Below, piece by piece: positions 13,852 to 17,493 of a DNA stretch of 17,493 nt (within the stretch, counting starts at the first letter, position 1; the number at the start of each line of letters is the position of its first letter). Origin of the DNA: Clostridiales bacterium (GTDB lineage Bacteria; Bacillota; Clostridia; Lachnospirales; Lachnospiraceae); the NCBI GenBank assembly GCA_018369015.1, contig JAGZDD010000074.1:1-17493 (forward strand), given 5' to 3'. Made by a program: the position numbers and the translations under genes. The notes under the pieces were generated by a model. That model worked only from the letters and a program-made list of their open reading frames with translations, was not told where the DNA came from and did not search any database.

Positions 13852-15733
13852 ACAATTTTTTCACAAACAGCGCCCGTATAGCATTGAGTACAGCGATAAT
13901 CATAACGCCCACATCTGCGAAGATCGCAAGCCACATGTTAACGAAGCCAAGGGCTCCGAGAAGCAGGCAGATAATTTTAATACCCAGGGCAAAAGTAATG
14001 TTCTCATAAACAATGCGCAGGCATTTCCGGGAAACACGGATAGCCTTGGAAATTTTCATTGGGTCATCGTCCATAAGAACAACATCGGCGGCTTCAATGG
14101 CCGCATCGGACCCCATGGCGCCCATGGCAATGCCAATATCTGCTCTGGAAAGCACAGGGGCGTCGTTGATTCCGTCGCCTACGAAAGCAAGCCTATCCCT
14201 GGCTGGCCTGCCTGCCAGAAGCTTTTCTACCTGGTCAACCTTATCGCCGGGAAGCAGCTCACTGTGAACCTCGTCAACACCCAGGTTTAAAGCCACCTGA
14301 TCGGCTACCTTTTTGGTATCTCCGGTAAGCATGACAGTTTTTGTAATGCCAGCAGACTTTAATGCAGCGATAGCTTCTTTTGCGTGAGGTTTAACAATAT
14401 CAGAAATAACAATATGTCCTGCATATGCCCCGTCGACCGCCATATGAATAATTGTTCCCACGCTGTGACAGTCCATATACTGAATGTTCAAATGATTCAT
14501 TAGCTTTGTGTTTCCTGCGGCAATCTGTATGCCGTCGACCTTGGCAAGAATACCATTGCCACTGATTTCCTGAATATCGCTGACTCTTGTGCGGTCAATT
14601 TCTTTGCCGTAGGCACGCTGTAAACTTTTACTGATCGGATGTGAGGAAGCACTTTCAGCGAGCGCCGCATATTCCAGAAGCTTTTTTTCATCCATAGTAT
14701 TATGATGAACGGCATTAACTTCAAAAACACCTTGAGTTAAGGTTCCTGTTTTGTCGAAAACCACGCATTTAGTTTTCGATAATGTTTCAAGATAGTTTGA
14801 GCCTTTGACAAGGATTCCAGCTTTGCTGGCACCGCCGATTCCTGCAAAAAAGCTTAACGGAATACTAATGACAAGGGCGCACGGGCAGCTAATGACAAGG
14901 AAAGTAAGGGCGCGGTACACCCATACACCCCAGTCGGCGGGCAGGCCCATGAACAGCATGCGGACAACCGGTGGGAGAATCGCCAGGGCAACAGCACTGT
15001 AACATACGGCCGGGGTATAATACTTGGCAAATTTAGAAATGAAGTTTTCGGATTTCGACTTTCTTGAACTGGAATTTTCTACAAGTTCAAGAATTTTAGA
15101 AACCGTTGATTCACCAAATTCTTTGGTTGTCTGGATTTTTAAAACCCCGGTCATATTGATACATCCGCTGATAACTTCATCGCCGCACTGTGCTTCCCGG
15201 GGAAGACTTTCACCGGTCAGAGCACTTGTATTTAAAGTAGAACTGCCATCGATAATAATGCCGTCGATAGGCACCTTTTCTCCGGGCTGGACAATGATTG
15301 TTGTGCCAATAACAACCTCATCCGGATCGACCTGCTCGAGCCTTCCGTCTTTTTCAATATTGGCATAATCGGGGCGGATGTCCATAAGAGCGCTGATGTT
15401 TCTGCGGCTCTTGCCGACGGCATAGCTTTGAAAAAGCTCTCCGACCTGATAAAATAACATAACGCCGATGGCTTCCGTATAGTCTCCGTTTTCATAAATT
15501 GCAATAGCCATGGCGCCAATCGTAGCAACGGCCATCAGAAAATTTTCGTCAAATACTTGGCGGTTTAAAATCCCCTTAAAGGCTTTGCGCAAAATATCAT
15601 ATCCGATAATAAGATATGGAATTAAATATAATGTAAAGCGAATATACCGCTGTACTGGAATGAAATTTAAAATAATCATTAATACAGCCGCAATAATAAT
15701 TCGGATAAGCATTTTTTTCTGCTTTTTATTCAC
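13850..15733 (-). CDS. cadA: Zn2+/Cd2+/Pb2+-exporting P-type ATPase (P1B-2), lacking its own HMA domain
   Basis: The 627-residue membrane pump carries TGES (173-176), the transmembrane CPC (283-285), the phosphorylated Asp327 in DKTGT, SSHP (363-366), TGD (470-472) and GDGIND (519-524). Lys586 and Asp607 in the last two helices are 21 residues apart, as are the ZntA metal-site residues Lys693 and Asp714, so it belongs to the Zn/Cd/Pb group and not the copper group. It pumps metal out of the cytoplasm with ATP. The usual N-terminal metal-binding domain is missing; a separate 72-residue protein encoded upstream supplies one. The GTG start at 15733 has AAGGGAA upstream; a later ATG at residue 8 has no ribosome site. 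An ArsR-type operator overlaps its own promoter. Confidence 0.93.
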   Translation of the reverse strand: MNKKQKKMLIRIIIAAVLMIILNFIPVQRYIRFTLYLIPYLIIGYDILRKAFKGILNRQVFDENFLMAVATIGAMAIAIYENGDYTEAIGVMLFYQVGELFQSYAVGKSRRNISALMDIRPDYANIEKDGRLEQVDPDEVVIGTTIIVQPGEKVPIDGIIIDGSSTLNTSALTGESLPREAQCGDEVISGCINMTGVLKIQTTKEFGESTVSKILELVENSSSRKSKSENFISKFAKYYTPAVCYSAVALAILPPVVRMLFMGLPADWGVWVYRALTFLVISCPCALVISIPLSFFAGIGGASKAGILVKGSNYLETLSKTKCVVFDKTGTLTQGVFEVNAVHHNTMDEKKLLEYAALAESASSHPISKSLQRAYGKEIDRTRVSDIQEISGNGILAKVDGIQIAAGNTKLMNHLNIQYMDCHSVGTIIHMAVDGAYAGHIVISDIVKPHAKEAIAALKSAGITKTVMLTGDTKKVADQVALNLGVDEVHSELLPGDKVDQVEKLLAGRPARDRLAFVGDGINDAPVLSRADIGIAMGAMGSDAAIEAADVVLMDDDPMKISKAIRVSRKCLRIVYENITFALGIKIICLLLGALGFVNMWLAIFADVGVMIIAVLNAIRALFVKKL

Positions 15734-15756
15734 AACGTTTCCCTTCTTTCATTGTT

Positions 15757-15794
15757 ATTATAAACAAACAATTAAAAGATTGTTTAATTGTTTG
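15757..15794 (-). promoter_or_regulatory. Promoter and ArsR-type operator of the metal ATPase gene
   Basis: A perfect palindrome with 12-base arms, CAAACAATTAAA (15765-15776) and TTTAATTGTTTG (15783-15794), has a 6-base centre. Its core ATTAAA-N6-TTTAAT is shared with the site at 16357-16374. On the minus strand a perfect TATAAT (15757-15762) lies 18 bp from TAAACA (15781-15786), so the palindrome spans the spacer and -35 box, a good position for repression. Confidence 0.7.
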
Positions 15795-15851
15795 ATATAC
15801 TTCAACCTGACTAGATAGGTGAATCTTATAGGCGCAATCCTGTTCCCAATT

Positions 15852-15977
15852 CGCACAGACAGACAAGCGAGCTTGCCCGTCTGTGCGTCCACTTGCCGAG
15901 CTTTCATAGTAAACATTCATGCCGCACTGGGCGCGGCTCCACTACGTATGAAAGCCGAACGGCGGCTTTCATAGTAG
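15852..15977. repeat. Palindromic repeats in the gap between the HMA and ATPase genes
   Basis: Hairpin 15852-15887 pairs CGCACAGAC with GTCTGTGCG and CAAGC with GCTTG inside it. Hairpin 15942-15977 pairs CTACGTATGAAAGCCG with CGGCTTTCATAGTAG and touches the stop codon of the HMA gene. GCTTTCATAGTA occurs at both ends of the second part (15900-15911 and 15965-15976) and again at the window end, and CATTCATGCCGC (15914-15925) has a relative at 17180-17190. These look like GC-rich intergenic repeats and may weaken read-through into the ATPase gene. Confidence 0.6.
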
Positions 15978-16196
15978 TTAAAGAAAGATTTCGCAGTCGT
16001 CTTCAACTTTTTTGCAGTTCTTTAAAACGTTTTTCATAACAGCTTTTGGGTCCTGGCCATCTTCAAATTCCACAATCATTTTTAATGCCATAAAGTTTAC
16101 TGTTGCATCCTTGACGCCTTCGGTATGCTTTGCAGCGTCTTCCATTTTATTGGCACAGTTTGCACAATCAACATCAATTTTATACGTCTTTTTCAT
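15978..16196 (-). CDS. Small heavy-metal-associated (HMA) domain protein
   Basis: A 72-residue single HMA domain with the metal site DCANC (Asp10, Cys11, Cys14). An Asp before the CxxC is typical of the Zn/Cd/Pb ATPase domains (GMDCxxC) and not of copper chaperones. Two further cysteines near the end (Cys61, Cys68) may add ligands. It probably takes up metal in the cytoplasm and hands it to the ATPase encoded downstream, acting as the pump's missing N-terminal domain in separate form. The ATG at 16196 has AGGAGC about 9 bases upstream. The gap to the ATPase gene (244 bases) holds repeats and a second promoter, so the two genes can be expressed together or apart. Confidence 0.88.
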   Translation of the reverse strand: MKKTYKIDVDCANCANKMEDAAKHTEGVKDATVNFMALKMIVEFEDGQDPKAVMKNVLKNCKKVEDDCEIFL

Positions 16197-16240
16197 AAAA
16201 ATCTGCTCCTATCTATCATTCTATTTCTGTAGGCAACGGG

Positions 16241-16353
16241 CTAAAGTCAAGCTTGCTGGCCCTTGGCGGCTGCCGTGAGGGGCGCTAAGCGCCGGCCAAA
16301 GTGAAACGTAGACCACATGTTCCGTATAGGCGCTTGGGGGCTTGTGACTTTAA
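16241..16353. repeat. Inverted repeat in the HMA leader
   Basis: CTAAAGTCAAGC (16241-16252) and GCTTGTGACTTTAA (16340-16353) are inverted ends that differ by a 2-base insertion. The interior has a GGCGCT-A-AGCGCC palindrome and AACGTAGACC, an inverted match to the tandem units near arsR. It makes up most of the leader of about 185 bases before the HMA gene and could fold into a large structure in the RNA. Confidence 0.5.
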
Positions 16354-16356
16354 ACG

Positions 16357-16374
16357 ATTAAATAATTGTTTAAT
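16357..16374. promoter_or_regulatory. ArsR-type operator upstream of the HMA gene
   Basis: ATTAAA-TAATTG-TTTAAT, palindromic at 16 of 18 positions, repeats the core found upstream of the ATPase gene, including ATTGTTTAAT. It lies just downstream of the predicted HMA transcription start near 16380, where a bound repressor would block transcription. The arsR product is the likely binder. Confidence 0.65.
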
Positions 16375-16386
16375 CTTTATGGTTAC

Positions 16387-16415
16387 ACTATATCCAAATT
16401 TTTTACTTTCGTCAA
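16387..16415 (-). promoter_or_regulatory. Promoter of the HMA/ATPase genes
   Basis: On the minus strand, TTGACG (16410-16415) and TATAGT (16387-16392) are 17 bp apart, each one base off consensus. The predicted start is near 16380. Confidence 0.75.
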
Positions 16416-16482
16416 TAGAAACACACATAATCCTTCCATTTGGGCGAAAAATATTTCCGATTGGATTATATTGTGATAAACT

Positions 16483-16700
16483 GTAACTGTTCAGCCTGTG
16501 CTATTCGTAAAGCCGCGCTGCGCGCAGCACTACCACGGATGAAAGCTGGTTGCTCCGTGCCTGTGGCAGTCTACGCTGCCGCTCCGGTCGGTACTTAACA
16601 AGCGGTCTACGTTCCACTTCGGTCGGCGCTAAACGCGTGGTCTACACTCCGTTCCGGTCGTTGCTGGACAAGCGCCGCCAGCGCTTAGCAGCCGTCCTCA
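16483..16700. repeat. MITE-type left end followed by a repeat array upstream of arsR
   Basis: GTAACTGTTCAGCC (16483-16496) and the next 25 bases resemble the left end of MITE copy 1, including AAAGCCGCGCT, but no matching right end is found in the window. Then come three degenerate tandem units of 36, 35 and 35 bases (16566-16671; pattern G(C/T)(A/G)GTCTAC...CGGTCG). Bases 16574-16625 match 17301-17352 at 50 of 52 positions, so this block is a direct repeat of the one after arsR. Confidence 0.6.
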
Positions 16701-16708
16701 TACCTTGG

Positions 16709-16772
16709 GGTTATCAAATGTGCATACACAGGGTCAAATACATTTGCCCCTGCGCCTGCACACTTGATAGCC
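16709..16772 (+). repeat. 64-base near-perfect hairpin just upstream of arsR
   Basis: Outer arms 16709-16724 and 16757-16772 pair with two non-identical positions, and inner arms CAGGGTCAAAT (16729-16739) and ATTTGCCCCTG (16742-16752) with one. There is no T run after it, so it does not look like a terminator. It ends 45 bases before the arsR start and could be a palindromic repeat or an RNA control element. Confidence 0.6.
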
Positions 16773-16817
16773 TTCATTGTAAAAAATGCAGCCTTATATG
16801 AATCAGGAGGTTTTTAT

Positions 16818-17177
16818 ATGTTACAGAATCAGTTACCCCATAATCATGGACAGCATATTGAACATACTCTGGAGCGTATGCCGGCGACAGAGGAATTTCA
16901 GACCGTTTCGGATATTTTCAGACAGCTTGGAGACAGCAGCCGAACACGTATTTTCTGGCTTCTCTGCCATTGCGAGGAATGTGTGATTAATATATCCGCA
17001 ATCGTAGGTATGAGCAGCCCGGCGGTTTCCCATCATTTAAAGCTTTTAAAATCCAGCGGCCTGATTGTGAGCCGCAGAGAAGGAAAAGAGGTTTATTACA
17101 GGGCTTCGGATACAGAAGCGGCAAACTTGCTTCATCATATGATAGAAAAGCTTGTAGAAATTACATGTCCATTATAA
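16818..17177 (+). CDS. ArsR/SmtB family metal-sensing repressor
   Basis: A 119-residue winged-helix protein. The recognition part is CEECVINISAIVGMSSPAVS, then HHLKLLKSSGLIVSRREGKEVYYR, close in layout to SmtB ([22 protein letters not shown]). A His-rich start (HNHGQHIEH), the two cysteines of CEECV and acidic or His residues of the last helix (SDTEAANLLHHMIEKLVE) are possible metal ligands. It should release DNA on binding Zn, Cd or Pb and so turn on the neighbouring efflux genes. The ATG at 16818 has AGGAGG 7 bases upstream; the in-frame start at 16764 lies inside the hairpin and is rejected. It is divergent from the HMA/ATPase genes, but 330 bases of repeats separate it from any promoter upstream of the repeats. 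Confidence 0.9.
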   Translation: MLQNQLPHNHGQHIEHTLERMPATEEFQTVSDIFRQLGDSSRTRIFWLLCHCEECVINISAIVGMSSPAVSHHLKLLKSSGLIVSRREGKEVYYRASDTEAANLLHHMIEKLVEITCPL

Positions 17178-17493
17178 ACTTTCATGCCGCGCTGTGCGCG
17201 GCTCCACTGCGGATGAAAGCTCAGGATTGCTCCGTGCCTTCGGCACTCCCGCAATCCTGCCGGTGGTATTCGTGCTTTACGTTCCGCCTGCGGCGGTTTC
17301 CGCTGCCGCTCCGGTCGGTGCTTGACAAGCGGTCTACGTTCCACTTCGGTCGTTGCTGGACGCGTGCCACTGGCACGCAGCAACACTGGCGCTTAGCACC
17401 CCGCACTCATACCACCTTGCCCGTCCGATGTCTGTGAGTCATTGCGTGCAAGCACGCCCTGCCTCACAGCCGCCGTCCGGGGCTTTCATAGTA
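17178..17493. repeat. GC-rich repeat block after arsR, reaching the window edge
   Basis: No gene is seen here. The block opens with CTTTCATGCCGC...GGATGAAAGC (17180-17220), an end-paired hairpin related to 15914-15954. A hairpin at 17222-17259 pairs CAGGATTGC with GCAATCCTG and GTGCC with GGCAC. Two tandem units at 17293-17328 and 17329-17363 match those upstream of arsR. The window ends in GGCTTTCATAGTA, also seen at 15964-15976. It could end the arsR transcript. Confidence 0.6.

Noticed and set aside
13802..14290. 162-residue open frame on the plus strand across MITE copy 3 and the ATPase gene
   Set aside because: It is the opposite strand of the strongly supported ATPase, starts in a repeat and resembles no family.
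16566..16671. CRISPR array
   Set aside because: The 35-36-bp units are back to back and degenerate, with no unique spacers and no cas genes.

Overview
The window looks like chromosomal DNA of an anaerobic gut-type Clostridia, most likely Lachnospiraceae. This rests on the gene content (desulfoferrodoxin, flavodoxin, clostridial-style regulators, a Zn/Cd ATPase with a separate metal-binding domain), strong AGGAGG ribosome binding sites, and AT-rich intergenic DNA broken by GC-rich palindromic repeats. The genus cannot be fixed from the sequence alone.

Layout. (1) 1-3427: the start of a flavodoxin gene on the minus strand, then a divergent AraC-type regulator and a GH31 alpha-xylosidase of the YicI type, which form a small sugar-use operon. 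(2) 3523-9315: the most interesting part. A minus-strand operon reads SCP2-like lipid-binding protein, membrane-anchored alpha/beta hydrolase, free-standing condensation-domain enzyme, acyl carrier protein, fatty-acyl-type AMP ligase. A TetR regulator is divergent, and three spaced TCGAC operator-like motifs lie between them. The set has the parts needed to activate a fatty acid, load it on a carrier and join it to a free amine or similar acceptor, as in the fatty-acid-amide clusters reported from gut Clostridia. (3) 9383-10644: a Crp/Fnr regulator divergent from a superoxide reductase (desulfoferrodoxin); a Crp/Fnr-like palindrome sits at -41.5 of the likely superoxide reductase promoter. (4) 11019-13550: a LysR regulator, an O-acetylhomoserine sulfhydrylase and a tRNA-Ala(GGC) gene on the opposite strand. 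(5) 13850-17177: a heavy-metal export module made of a P1B-2 ATPase (minus), a separate 72-residue metal-binding protein (minus) and an ArsR/SmtB regulator (plus). Two copies of an ATTAAA-N6-TTTAAT operator lie at the promoters of the first two.

Running through the window is a family of short non-coding mobile elements with ends GTAAC(A/T)(A/G)TTC(A/G)GCC. Three complete copies have near-perfect 8-bp flanking duplications, one tiny degenerate copy lies inside the lipid operon, and one left end lies upstream of arsR. Their ends and 8-bp duplications fit IS66-family-derived MITEs. The arsR gene is also bracketed by a second repeat family that includes 35-36-bp tandem units.
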